This document shows positions 11,742-21,754 of a stretch of DNA of 64,000 nt, one piece after another. How positions within the stretch are numbered: position 1 is the first letter of the stretch; each line of letters begins with the position of its first letter. The notes beneath the pieces are model-generated. The model did no database searches, was not told the origin of the DNA, and saw only the letters and a program-made list of their open reading frames with translations. This stretch comes from Steinernema hermaphroditum (Eukaryota; Nematoda; Chromadorea; Rhabditida; Steinernematidae). Made by a program: the position numbers and the translations under genes. Location of the stretch: NCBI GenBank assembly GCA_030435675.1, contig CM059622.1, positions 15,686,001 to 15,750,000 on the forward strand, written 5' to 3'.

Positions 11742-13302
11742 CGCTACCTGAAAGACCAAGATAAAACGAGGTGGTGCACGGCAAAAGAAACACGACTGTG
11801 TAGATGCGAATCGAAATAAGGAACACTAAATAGGGACCGCAAGACGCCCGCCTAGCAAGAACTTTGAGCCTACACCTAAACGGGTTGTTGTTGTGAAAGC
11901 GCCAAGTGAAGGAACTGTTTTGGAAGGAACGCTCGTTCCGCAATCGATTTCCTTTTGATGCCGCTGCTAGGCACGTGATCGTGATGTTGAATTTCTCGCT
12001 TTTGGTGTTGCTGTAGTGGGCGTGTAGAGAAATCACAGCTCTCGCCCGGAAGGGCTCAGATATCAGAACCAAAATGACGCGTTTCGTGCCGATGCTGAAT
12101 CACGATTGCACTCCGCAATTTCCTAATGGCTAATTTGCAGCTTTGGCCCGGAAGCTCGTGCCGTTCGGAGAGGCGGAAGTCAAAGTGCAAACGCGAAAAA
12201 AGGAACTGTTTCTGAGAGGGGCAAGTTTGACGTGTCCTGGTCCGATTGGAGGTTCGATAGATACGATAATTGAATGGACCTTTCTTTGACACAGGCTACC
12301 TCGGTAGGTAGGCATGACTCAGTGAGCAGTCACCGTCCATCACACAATTAATACCATAGGAAGGTCGTACATCACCTAGTGAGGAAATTCATAAGATAGA
12401 GACCCACAGGGGAACCGAACCGATCCTGGCCACTCTGGGGATTCTGGCCATTCTTCGCAGTTTTTAAGCCACTTTTATCTTCTTTTCTGAGCACCAATCT
12501 TGCCGCACGCAGGGCTATGGTGTCTCCATCTGAAAGGCTGTTCCATTCACCTTATCACTCTTGAAAGATCCGTGTTTACGTTGAATTCAGCGAACGTGTA
12601 CTACAACCTTCTTGTTTATGGCATCACGAACTATCTGTGCAGAACAAAACAATAGAACTGCGCTCGTACAAAACGCGATACCACGCCTTTCTCGAAGAAG
12701 AAGCGCCTCACCACACGAAAAGCAAGACAATGACTAGGTTCCGACCTCTTATATGGGGAAAAGCGCACGTGAGCGATGTACTTTGACGCGCGACCGGTTT
12801 GGCGATCTTTGTTGTCGGCGAAATGGTCGTTTTCTTTGGTTGTTTATCAAAAAGTCGATGAAATCGGTCTGCGGGGATTTCCACTGAGGCGTCGTTCAGG
12901 CTTAGTCACCACAGCAGAACTAAACTAGGTGGCATTCCGGATAAAATGTTAAAATTCTAAATATGGGATCGCTACTGACGTATCAAAATGTCTTTTAACA
13001 ATCGAAGAAGACTATTCTTCCGTGTTCATCTTGCACCTGTCTTGTTCTCACGTTCGACACCGACTGTAGACAGACGCGTCACATCTTGCATGACAGCGAT
13101 TAATAGACAGACAGAGGATGTCTCTTTGTAGCCGGTTTCATCCTGGTGTTGATGTATGTGGAACCGGTCGGTGGCACACTTGTTTTATCCTTCTTTTTTG
13201 TAATTTAATTTAAGATAAAGCCATGAAATTACCGCATATATTTTCGTTGATGTGATGTGGCGTTGATGCCGAACAGGGTTGTGCGGAACAACGCGTGTGG
13301 TC
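11742..13302. other. Intergenic, no supported gene
   Basis: Nothing with protein or RNA support. The words GCACCAATCTTGCCGC and CGCAGGGCTATGG near 12491-12525 recur near 61183-61230, so a dispersed repeat fragment is present. Confidence 0.5.
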
Positions 13303-13524
13303 GGAATCGGAAGAAACGCCTCGAGGCGGGTTCGAATCCACCCTGAGAACAAACATTTTTATCATCGGTTTAAGACAATCATTTTATTAACATAGTTTTT
13401 CTTTTGACATAAATAGACAGAAGAAAAACTTCGCGACTAGCATCAAATGAAAATGACTGAAGATAAAAATGTCAGTCCTCAGGGTGGATTCGAACCCGCC
13501 TCGAGCCGTTTCTTCCGATTTCGT
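13303..13524. repeat. Inverted pair of tRNA-like 3' halves
   Basis: Two near-identical arms of about 60 bases, 13303-13362 (plus) and 13461-13524 (minus), each hold a CGCCTCGAGG-like stem, a pol III B-box (GGGTTCGAATCCACCC) and a downstream TTTTT run. No matching 5' acceptor half is present, so these are tRNA-derived fragments rather than working tRNA genes. GTTGATGCCGAAC also occurs as a direct repeat at 13262 and 13523. Confidence 0.55.
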
Positions 13525-13942
13525 TGATGCCGAACCGATCCGGTTTTCACATTCACCAAAAAGCTTGAAAATGCAAAAATCATTAGATAAAAAGATGTAA
13601 ATGTGAATTTCTTAGCGTCTGTATGAGCGAGACGTGATAGACTTCTCTGTTTCTCTGGAGTGGGCAACTCGGCTCGTTGTAGAGAGGCAGTCAGTCCAGG
13701 TACCCGAATGTTAAAGGGTTGCCCGAAAACCCGAAAGCAAAAAAACCGAATCTGAAAAATCGAAGTTGGTCTCTATTCTCTCTCTTTAAGCTAAGCTAAC
13801 ACTTTTCTGTCATCCTTTGTGGTTATGAATACGACACAAAAGCCGGGACCGTCCCAAATCATGGAAACAACTTGGGAAGTTTCGTTCGCCGTTCGAGACA
13901 GAAATGATCGTAACCATGCTCATTAATGCCGCTGCAACTTAT

Positions 13943-14038
13943 AAGCATCTCCGAAGAGACGCAGTTCCAAAATTTATCTCGCCACTTCCATTTGAAAGAG
14001 CGGATCTAATGTTTACCTCAAACTTGGGTAATTAAACC
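13943..14038 (-). ncRNA. SL1 spliced-leader RNA gene, copy A
   Basis: Read on the minus strand from 14038, the RNA starts with the canonical nematode SL1 leader (GGTTTAATTACCC, then AAGTTTGAG; 14038-14017), followed directly by a GTAAAC splice donor. Downstream come an Sm-site (AATTTTGG within ATAAATTTTGGAAC) and a 3' hairpin of seven base pairs closed by TTCG (13945-13962). Length about 96 nt, as in other nematode SL RNAs. Function: it donates the 22-nt capped leader to pre-mRNAs by trans-splicing. It forms a divergent pair with the copy at 14255, with only minor differences (TTCG against TTCA loop). Confidence 0.93.
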
Positions 14039-14254
14039 GACGATGGTGTGGTGTGGAGGCTCTTGTGCGGGGAGCGACTGTCTCTTTGCTGTGGTTCGAG
14101 TCGATGTCGGCCGCTTATCTCCATGTGTATATGAAAGCGACGCGATCACTCTCCGCAGCGCGAGAGTTTCTCTGTTTCTCTGAAGTGGGCACCTCACAGC
14201 GCTGCGGCGAAACAGTCACTCCCCGCATAAGTGCCTCCACACCACATCATCATC
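14039..14254. promoter_or_regulatory. Shared divergent promoter of the two SL1 RNA genes
   Basis: The 40-50 bases upstream of both leaders are nearly the same when read toward each gene: ACAGTC, CTCCCCGCA, then GCCTCCACACCACA ending one to three bases before GGTTT. The conserved block at about -45 is where a proximal sequence element of snRNA-type promoters would sit. The centre of the region is not conserved. A TTTCTCTGTTTCTCTG motif at 14167-14191 recurs elsewhere nearby. Confidence 0.7.
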
Positions 14255-14350
14255 GGTTTAATTACCCAAGTTTGAGGTAAACATTAGATCCGCTCTTTCA
14301 AATGGAAGTGGCGAGATAAATTTTGGAACTGCGTCTCTTCAGAGATGCTT
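14255..14350 (+). ncRNA. SL1 spliced-leader RNA gene, copy B
   Basis: The leader occupies 14255-14276 (GGTTTAATTACCC, then AAGTTTGAG) and is followed by GTAAACATT. The body carries GATAAATTTTGGAAC, an Sm-binding site, and ends with a seven-pair hairpin GCGTCTC-TTCA-GAGATGC (about 14331-14348). Gene order, Sm site and hairpin match known nematode SL1 RNA. It lies head to head with copy A, transcription starts 217 bases apart. No 5S rRNA gene is seen nearby, although many worms carry SL1 genes inside the 5S repeat. Confidence 0.93.
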
Positions 14351-14456
14351 ATACGACGTTGAAAAGATCACAGCTATCTCGACTGTAGAGGTTGTATGCA
14401 GACTGACTTTATTGCTTGTCTGTTTCGCGTTTACCTTGGATTCCTTTGAAAGCTGG

Positions 14457-14772
14457 CGTTCTTCTTGGCTGTGGATCAGGAAATTCTCTTCTCGATCAAT
14501 CGTTTAAAGTAGCTCAAAAATTCAAGCCTTGTGATTCCAGTGGTCCAAGATCGGAGCCTTTCAATCAGTTATTACACCCAAGCCCTCTTTTGGCTTTACA
14601 GCAACAGATCACAGATCGTTCTTCTTGGCTGTGGATCAGGAAATTCTCTTCTCGATCAATCGTTTAAAGTAGCTCAAAAATTCAAGCCTTGTGATTCCAG
14701 TGGTCCAAGATCGGAGCCTTTCAATCAGTTATTACACCCAAGCCCTCTTTTGGCTTTACAGCAACAGATCAC
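14457..14772 (+). repeat. Exact tandem duplication, 160-bp period
   Basis: About 152 bases from CTTCTTGGCTGTGG to GCAACAGATCAC occur at 14461-14612 and again at 14621-14772 with no difference that I can find. The copies are separated by CAGATCGTT. The frame reads GVLLGCGSGNSLLDQSF in one direction, but no gene continues from it. Confidence 0.95.
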
Positions 14773-17117
14773 CTTATTTCATCTGCGCAATTTCCCTTTA
14801 GCTTAAGCCATGCATAGGAAACTCTAATGGATCAGAACGTCTCTATCCGGGTCACCCTAGAATGCTTTTTCAAAGAGGTACCGTATACGCTGGCTTCCAA
14901 TGCCTATCCGTCTAGGAAACATCTGCTCAATCCATCACATTCTCAAGGTCTTCTTCTCATTATCAAACAAAACATTTGTCACGTATCCGTTCATTTTCCG
15001 CCTAACAATTGCTCCCTTGTTTGTATAACCGGTTTCGCCAAAACCTCCCCCACCGTTCGATCATCTGCGCATCTGCTTCTCAGTCGCCTTCCTCCTTTTC
15101 CATCGATCATCACGCCCCTACACCTCTCTCCCACTTGCACATGTTGTCCCCCCTTCCACAAGCAATCAGCTGATGACTCGGGGTTCCCCTCAGCCGCCGC
15201 CCGACGGTGGTCTTTGTTCCGCACGCAGCTATTGATTTTGGACGATATTTACTCGTCGGCACGCCGCCAAGACGACGTGAAACGTCTCATGCAGTCACTT
15301 TTTGCACACTTCCACATTGGTTGTGATTGGAGCGTTCGCTATTCTTGCACACCCTGAGTTGTTTTTGGGCTTTCCCCGGTGCAACACTCGCGGAAAGGCC
15401 GTCAATCGACGTGCTGTTTTCGTCCGTTTCATTCGCTTCGATGTGTTTACGCGGTAATTGTTTGCGAGAACCGGAATTTTGCTTTTTTGCTTGCCAGCGC
15501 TCCAGAAGTTTCTAGTCAAGTGAGATCGCTTTTGGCGATGACAGGAAGTGTAAAACCGCATAATGACACACCCTACTGAAATCGTGTTTCGTACAGAAAT
15601 TATAAAAATTCGCAATTTTTCTGTATTTAAGGTTGTTTCGGGCTCTCCCTCTCGCCTTTTAGACTGTTTTGAAAAAACTACGAAAAAACTTGCCCACTCC
15701 AGAGAAACAGAGAAAAATTTATAAAAAAAATTTATAAAATCAACTCGTGTCAAAAGATTCCAAGTTTCTCCACAGTGTCGTCTGTCGTGCGGCCTGTACG
15801 TGGGTTCGCCAAAGGCAACTGAGATGAGAAAAACTCGCTCGGATACGGCGGAACTTGTGATGGTTGACAGCTATCTTCCTGCCTGAAAACCGAGGGAGCC
15901 AACCCACTATTCAGCCTCCATTAGTTCAGAACGTTAAGTGTAGAGACATGGCCAGCAGGAAAGAGAGGAGAACCATTTACTAGACCATTCTCAGTCAAAG
16001 AAAGGGGTACACATGAACACATGGGCATATCTGCGCACTGGTAACCAGAGACAGTGTGTTAGCAGACAGGCAGATCCTCACGTACGCCGATCACCTCTCT
16101 ACATCAAGGAAGATAACTTCAGTGCCCGATGACTATCAACAATTACAAAACCTTTACCCAAAACAGTGGCAAAGCATACAACGCTTCTCCATTAAGCAGC
16201 CACACTGTTGCATTGTAAATATAATTCATATCCATATCCTTGTAGTTGAATCTAAAACAAGAATCTATTTATGGTTCCATCCCGCAATAGGAGACACTTC
16301 CTTTTTTGTCATATGTCATATATGCGTTTTTATTCAATTCGATTCCAAAGCATTCCAGTCGCGTTGCTTTCGTATATGCTAACAATAGCTGCTGCGTAGT
16401 TTCTGATTGAACAAAGCAGAATTTTACGTGAATTTATCCGTTTTCGAGTCAGTCTAGTCACTGTTGGGTGTCCATAAAGTGTAACCTAATGTGCATTATT
16501 AGCTTCGCCTATACATCCCACTTCCGAATTCAAAACTTCCTGGCGCAATCACCTCTGACAGACCACTTAAAATGGGAAGAATCATCCTATATCTTAATCC
16601 TCTCAGACCATCGAAAACAAGTTTAGGCTGGATTGAGCGCTTTAAAAGCCGAATTTTAATAGTGTGGCGCTTAGATTTGTGAATAACAACATGCGTTCTA
16701 TGAACGATTCGTATTTTCCCTCGATATTCATTCAGCCAAAAAAAATTTTCGCTTCACTTTTCTATCCAAAGCCTTTAGGTTTGGAAAGTTAGGAAAGTGG
16801 ACGCTTTTATCTCGATATTTATGTAAACATATCGTAGCCATATGTCAAAAATAATACTGATTTCAACACCTAAACCCGAATTATCTTCATACAATTCTAT
16901 CTGTGATCTCTTGCGCCTGTGCGACTGAGAGTAGCGAGCAGTAACATGGTAAAAATGTAGTGACTGGCCCAAAAATAGCTCTCTAGGCGCGTTAGAAATG
17001 ACTCTGTTAAGTTGCCAATCTGATTCGAAGAATGGCGAACGGAAGACGTCAGACTCATTTAATATGTTTTAATGCGTTACCCCCAATAGAGGGAGATCAC
17101 TCAAAATGATAATAAGG
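14773..17117. other. Intergenic, no supported gene
   Basis: A 176-codon open frame at 14827-15357 shows no domain, signal peptide or splice sites, and its C/T-rich composition suggests chance. A TTCTCTGTTTCTCTGG-type motif occurs at 15691-15715 on the minus strand. Nothing else supported. Confidence 0.5.
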
Positions 17118-17159
17118 ATCTATCATTGAGTAATAGAGGGAGATTACTCAATGATAGAT
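17118..17159. repeat. Perfect 17-bp inverted repeat (hairpin)
   Basis: ATCTATCATTGAGTAAT at 17118-17134 is exactly complementary to ATTACTCAATGATAGAT at 17143-17159, with an 8-base spacer. A related but imperfect word (GGGAGATCACTCAAAATGAT) precedes it. Confidence 0.9.
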
Positions 17160-20100
17160 ACGTGGACCCAGGCTACTTGGAGGGTCAGTTTCGCCTCCAG
17201 CCGAATCTGCATCCCTCCTTTGAGGCAGAGTGGGGTTGCGACGGTTCCAGGGGGTTCGAAAGGAAGGCGACATGCCTTTCGTATGATTTCCTATGTTTCA
17301 TATGGCCATCGGACGCATGATCATCTGGTCATCTGGTTCTCCGCCTGTCATCTCCATTGTCATTGATAAAGTGAACGGATTTCAGGGACTTCTCGTTATA
17401 CGAGAATTTCATTGATTACCTCTGCGGCTAAATATTCCATGTATTGATTCCAAGGACTGATGATGCGTCAGCTTAATGAGCTTTCAGATGACTTCCAATG
17501 AGACGGCCGCCAATGCTGGTTTCTATAATGTGTCTAGGTAGATTGTTGAGGAGATGTTTGTGAAGATAAATTCTGAAATATTTCCTCTTTACACCCAAAA
17601 CAAACCGCTCATAAACAAAATCCGAACAGTTGACGTCTACTAACTCCCCGAGGTGTCTCTGTTTTCGTCTCACTGCAATGAAAACATTTCTGATTGCGTC
17701 TTCTATTGCACAGTCGATGGAAACATCTCTCATTTCGTTTCACTCACCGCCATCCCTACCTGTTCCAAATCACCATTATCCCGCGTTTCTGCACGAGTGC
17801 AACCCGCAAAAATAACATTGCGTGCGGTGGAAGTTCGAAGATCGAGGCGAGTGTTTACGAATCACCCTCGCGAGGGGTCCCCTGGAGGCTTCGGCCAAAA
17901 CCGATATCTGCTCGCTTGTTGTGCCGCACTTGTTTTTTGGCGAATTTCGCAATCGGGCTGTTTTGGCACCGTCTCGATGAAATATTTAACAATATTTCTT
18001 CTATCGTGGCGCGCACCTGGTCGCACAGTGTGTGAATGTTTGTCTCTTGCAGATATATATATTGTGATCAAAATCAAGGAACCATCAGTCAAGGTAAGCG
18101 TCTCTGTTTCTTGTTGTCTCGTTCTAACAGGTACTTTCTATCAACTAAGCTTTCTTAAATCGATAATAAAGTGGTCAATTAGGTCTGAGAAACTTTTGCA
18201 GCACTATTTCCCGAATCAGCATTGATCTGTGACTTATTATGAAACCCTTGTTATGTTGTGTAGTGTAATTTTTGACATACGCGATGAGTTACCAGGGCGT
18301 TTATGAACGCTTCCACATGATTAACTGACGGAGACGGAATGACAGAACGTTCATAAAGTCCCTGAAACGCCTGTATCACAAATGAGGCCAGTCTCCAACG
18401 TCTAAAATGGGTCATAGGATACTGCTTTCGAAGCGCTCCGTAGACTAAACGTTGTTATTAAACATAAACGTGGTTACGTTTTTTTGTTGCTAAGGGCCAG
18501 TGGTCCTGAAAGCTGCAAGATTGGTGTTCATAGAGTCGTTCTTATTCTAGTCTGACCCAGTTGACAATAAGTGGTTTTGCGGCCCCAATGGTATAGTACC
18601 AAATTCAAGAAATCCAAATAAAATTCCAGTATGTGGCCGTTACTATCATTATGTTCGAGCCCAGCAATGATCTGTGACTTATTATGGAACCCTTGTTATG
18701 TTGTGGGGCCCAATGTTTGGCATATCTGATGAGTTACCAGTGCGTTTATGAACGTCTTCGATGACAAAGACTGGATAACAAAGCGTTCGTGAACACACTG
18801 AAACACTTGTATTAGGCGCTCTAGCACAAATGAGGCCAACCTCAAAGGTGTAAAATGTTTTAAGAAACTGCTATCGAAGCGCTCCGTAGACTAAACGTTC
18901 TTGTTATGAAAAGAAGCTAAAACTGACTCAAAAACTGTAAGGAAGCGCAGGTCCTAGAATTCCCAGAGACATAGTGAAGCACTTGGAAAACAAATATCTC
19001 TTTGGATCAATCCGAACGTGCCTGATCCGTAGTCGGATGGTGTAGGGTTCAGTTCTCCTCCAGGTCCTTATTTTGTGTGACTTTCTGATCTGTGTTTATA
19101 GAACACATAATTTATACGCTTGGAGGGAAATGAACCCTAACGCAGAACCGAGCATTTCCTTTCTCTGTAACGCATGCCTCCAAAGTTCGGGAATCGTTTT
19201 GAAGGGCACACATTCTGCGTTCTCCCAGTGTCTTTCCCATGTTTGACTGCGACGGGAACTAGTTTTCTTGTAAAGAACTTCGGCCGCACCTTTCGTCTTA
19301 AATTAGTAATGCTCCCTGCGAAAACACAACACCTCGGCTAGAAGCTGTTTTCGTCGTTCTCTTATCGCGTTTGTAAGTTTTCCTGTAGGGTATCGCTATC
19401 TCTTGCGATGGAGAAACTATCGTTATAGGTGTGGTTATATATTGCCAAAAAACCGACTTAGTCCACGTTGAAATTCCACATTTCATTCACGATACATACT
19501 ATCAAAGATTGCCTAAAACCTGAATCAAAAGCTGAACCTGGATTAGACGGATTATGGGACGGGCTAGTCCCACTTTTTGGGTTGCAATAGCACATTTTTT
19601 AATTAGGTAAGGAATCAGAGATGCCAGGCTCACTTCTACTTGTTCTCAGGCTACTTTCCGCCCCGCTTACGCAAAGTTTCATTCAAAATATATCGAACTG
19701 CTTAAGAAACTTTCCACCAGCCAAGTAGAGATAAGTAACATGTTGTTGATGTTAATGGTAGGATGGTCGTTATCGCCAGATTCTCTTCCTGTTTGTCGAC
19801 GTACTTTGGTAATAGAAGCGATAAACAGATCACCCATTTTAAGCACTCATCTTCACTGATATTTCAATTTGTAAAGTCTACACTGCTCTGCATCCATACC
19901 AGGGGTATGCCTATTTCATTATAATATGACTCAAATACATAGGATTTTGACGCAGTCCCTGCTGACGCACTACTTTCGCTACTTATCCAGCTAATCACCG
20001 CTTTATCGTCTTGTCCGACGGGCTATACCTAGCTAAGAAAGGCTTCTCCGTCCCATGGACGAACTTCCATCTGTTCCGGGACGCCTCTGGTCATAGTTGG

Positions 20101-20903
20101 GTTAGCAATTTATTCAATGTTCAGTCGTTTAATAGATGTAAGCCAGATCTAAACTGTTGGACCTGCATCACTTAAAATCCTAATTGGTTAGAAAGAACTG
20201 GATGTGATAGCTCCACCGAAATCACTCAGGGATGGCTTCATATTCTGGGGCCAAGCATCGACTGTGCGCTACCAGCGATGTCAAGAAAGCTCAGATGATC
20301 AGAGAAAAACACATGCCTTTACCACATGTACCTTTGTCTCTGATCGCCTGCCCCTCTTTGAACCGTTCTTTTTATCGCTTAACCATTTTATCGCCGTGTT
20401 AGACTTCATGGCCGATGGTATACCTTGCAAAGAAGCACAAATCTGTTCTGGGATGTCTTTGGTCATTCTTGATTTGTTACTTTATGGAGTTTTGACTCGT
20501 TTAGTGAGCCAAAACTTTGATATGTTTAAGCAGAGGTGCTTAAAGGTTACCCAGGTCAACCCCTTGCGCACTACTCGGTTCAAGCGTTCAAGTAATTCGT
20601 TCAAGCCTAAGTTAATCGGGTGATCTGAAATCTTTGAAATTGGATGGAAAGAACTGAATGTGATAGCCCAGCTCGGCTGACCGTGGACCACTTTTCATGC
20701 TGGGACGAGCGCTCTTTTCGGTTTTTTTATTTTATATCAAAACTTATAACTTTGTAGTTGTTTTTACTTTGTTTATTTTGTGGTCACCTTCAATGTTCCG
20801 TCAAAAGAACTGCTGTTTTTTGCTGTATGTCGTTTGAGAGCTTTCCCAATCCAAAAACACTTCCTCATACGCTCAATTTCATCTTAACCTCTTCTCGTTT
20901 CAG
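17160..20903. other. Gene-poor stretch with diverged local duplications
   Basis: No supported gene; open frames at 17653-18225 and 20204-20623 are unremarkable. The segment at about 20010-20100 has a diverged copy at about 20411-20480 (TCTGTTCCGGGACGCCTCTGG against TCTGTTCTGGGATGTCTTTG). AAGAACTG followed by ATGTGATAGC occurs at 20192 and 20647. A short CCCTCGCGAGGG palindrome sits at about 17866. Confidence 0.5.
18217..18920 (+). repeat. Diverged direct duplication, about 250 bp per copy
   Basis: Copies begin near 18217 and 18661. Both contain GATCTGTGACTTATTATG, ACCCTTGTTATGTTGTG, GATGAGTTACCAG, GCGTTTATGAACG and, near the end, GAAGCGCTCCGTAGACTAAACG, with many substitutions between them. 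Confidence 0.8.
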
Positions 20904-20921
20904 ACGGAGTTCACCGGTGAA

Positions 20922-21152
20922 ATGTACGAGCAAACGACCAGTCCTACGGCTGTCGCCGTGGTCTGGTCCATGTTCGGCTTCTTGAGCCTGATGGCCATCA
21001 TCTACGGCCTACGCATGCTATGGCGCCGCCGCCAGGAGAACCGCGCGCTCGTCGCCGCGATCAGCGCCGCTCCTCCGCGCATCCATCACCATCACGAGTC
21101 TCCCGAAGAGAAGACCTGGAAGGGCCTCGTCGACCCGCACACCATCGTCTGA
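20922..21152 (+). CDS. Micro membrane protein 3 (76 residues, one helix)
   Basis: ATG 20922 follows a CGTTTCAG acceptor by 18 bases. MYEQTTSPT is a short N-terminus, followed by a helix of about 22 residues (VAVVWSMFGFLSLMAIIYG), a basic stop-transfer (LRMLWRRRQENR), an Ala-rich segment, HHHHESPEEK and a tail ending VDPHTIV. The last four residues, HTIV, fit a class I PDZ-binding end, an inference only. The GC-rich third positions contrast with AT-rich flanks. Layout (acceptor, short leader, single exon, single helix, basic anchor, polar tail) matches the genes at 5.8, 11.6 and 31.4 kb. Family not recognised. Confidence 0.6.
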   Translation: MYEQTTSPTAVAVVWSMFGFLSLMAIIYGLRMLWRRRQENRALVAAISAAPPRIHHHHESPEEKTWKGLVDPHTIV

Positions 21153-21754
21153 CTACAGTAGCCGCTCCGCGGAACCTGTACATATCCCTCATTATCCATT
21201 CGTGTATATAGTCGTTTTGTGTAAATAGCCCTCTGCTCCCTCATAAACAATTATTTTGTGCAGTTTCTCACGTGAGCGAGCGGTGGCGGTGTAGGCGACA
21301 ACAAAAAGGGCACCATCACTTGGGGGTCTGTTTTCGGTTTTGTCTCCATCCGGTGGCGGCGGTCGCCAATGGTGAGCGTTTTTAACTATTCATTTGGGCG
21401 CCAAAGCGACGTTTCGCCAAGAATGGAAGTGCGCCTGATTGAGCGTTATTTGCGTCAAGCGGGGAAGTGGTCCTAAAGTGGTGGTGGACGTTTGGAGCCT
21501 TTGCGGGGAATTATCGCTGCTCAACGTGTTGTTATCCTGCGGTAAGTGAAGTGGCTGCAAATTCTTGCGGATTCAAAACCACCTTCCACTGTGATGAGTT
21601 GAAACCAGTCGTAAGCAGAGATGTTATTTACCAAAAAAGTGGAATTTTTGGATCCTACACGGAAAATATGGAAAATTCCAATGCCTTACTCTGGTTTCTG
21701 CCCCGTTTCGTGTAGCTTCTCAAATTGCGTTCAAGATTCGTCATATCAATATGT
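21153..21754. other. Probable 3' UTR and intergenic sequence
   Basis: No gene supported. GAATGGAAGTGCGCCTGA near 21422 recurs near 23733, on the far side of the tandem repeats, as if a flanking sequence had been duplicated with them. Confidence 0.45.

Noticed and set aside
13937..14354. A 418-bp MITE with 150-bp terminal inverted repeats
   Set aside because: The arms contain complete SL1 RNA genes (leader, donor, Sm site, hairpin), so inverted RNA genes explain the symmetry better.
14416..14806. Methyltransferase-like motif LLGCGSGNSLLDQ
   Set aside because: The motif lies in an exact tandem duplication, no other methyltransferase motif follows and the frames end quickly; probably chance.
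14827..15357. 176-residue open frame
   Set aside because: No domain, signal peptide or splice context; C/T-rich composition alone explains the absence of stops.
18217..18920. Candidate protein-coding duplication
   Set aside because: The copies have no shared open frame and differ by frame-breaking changes.
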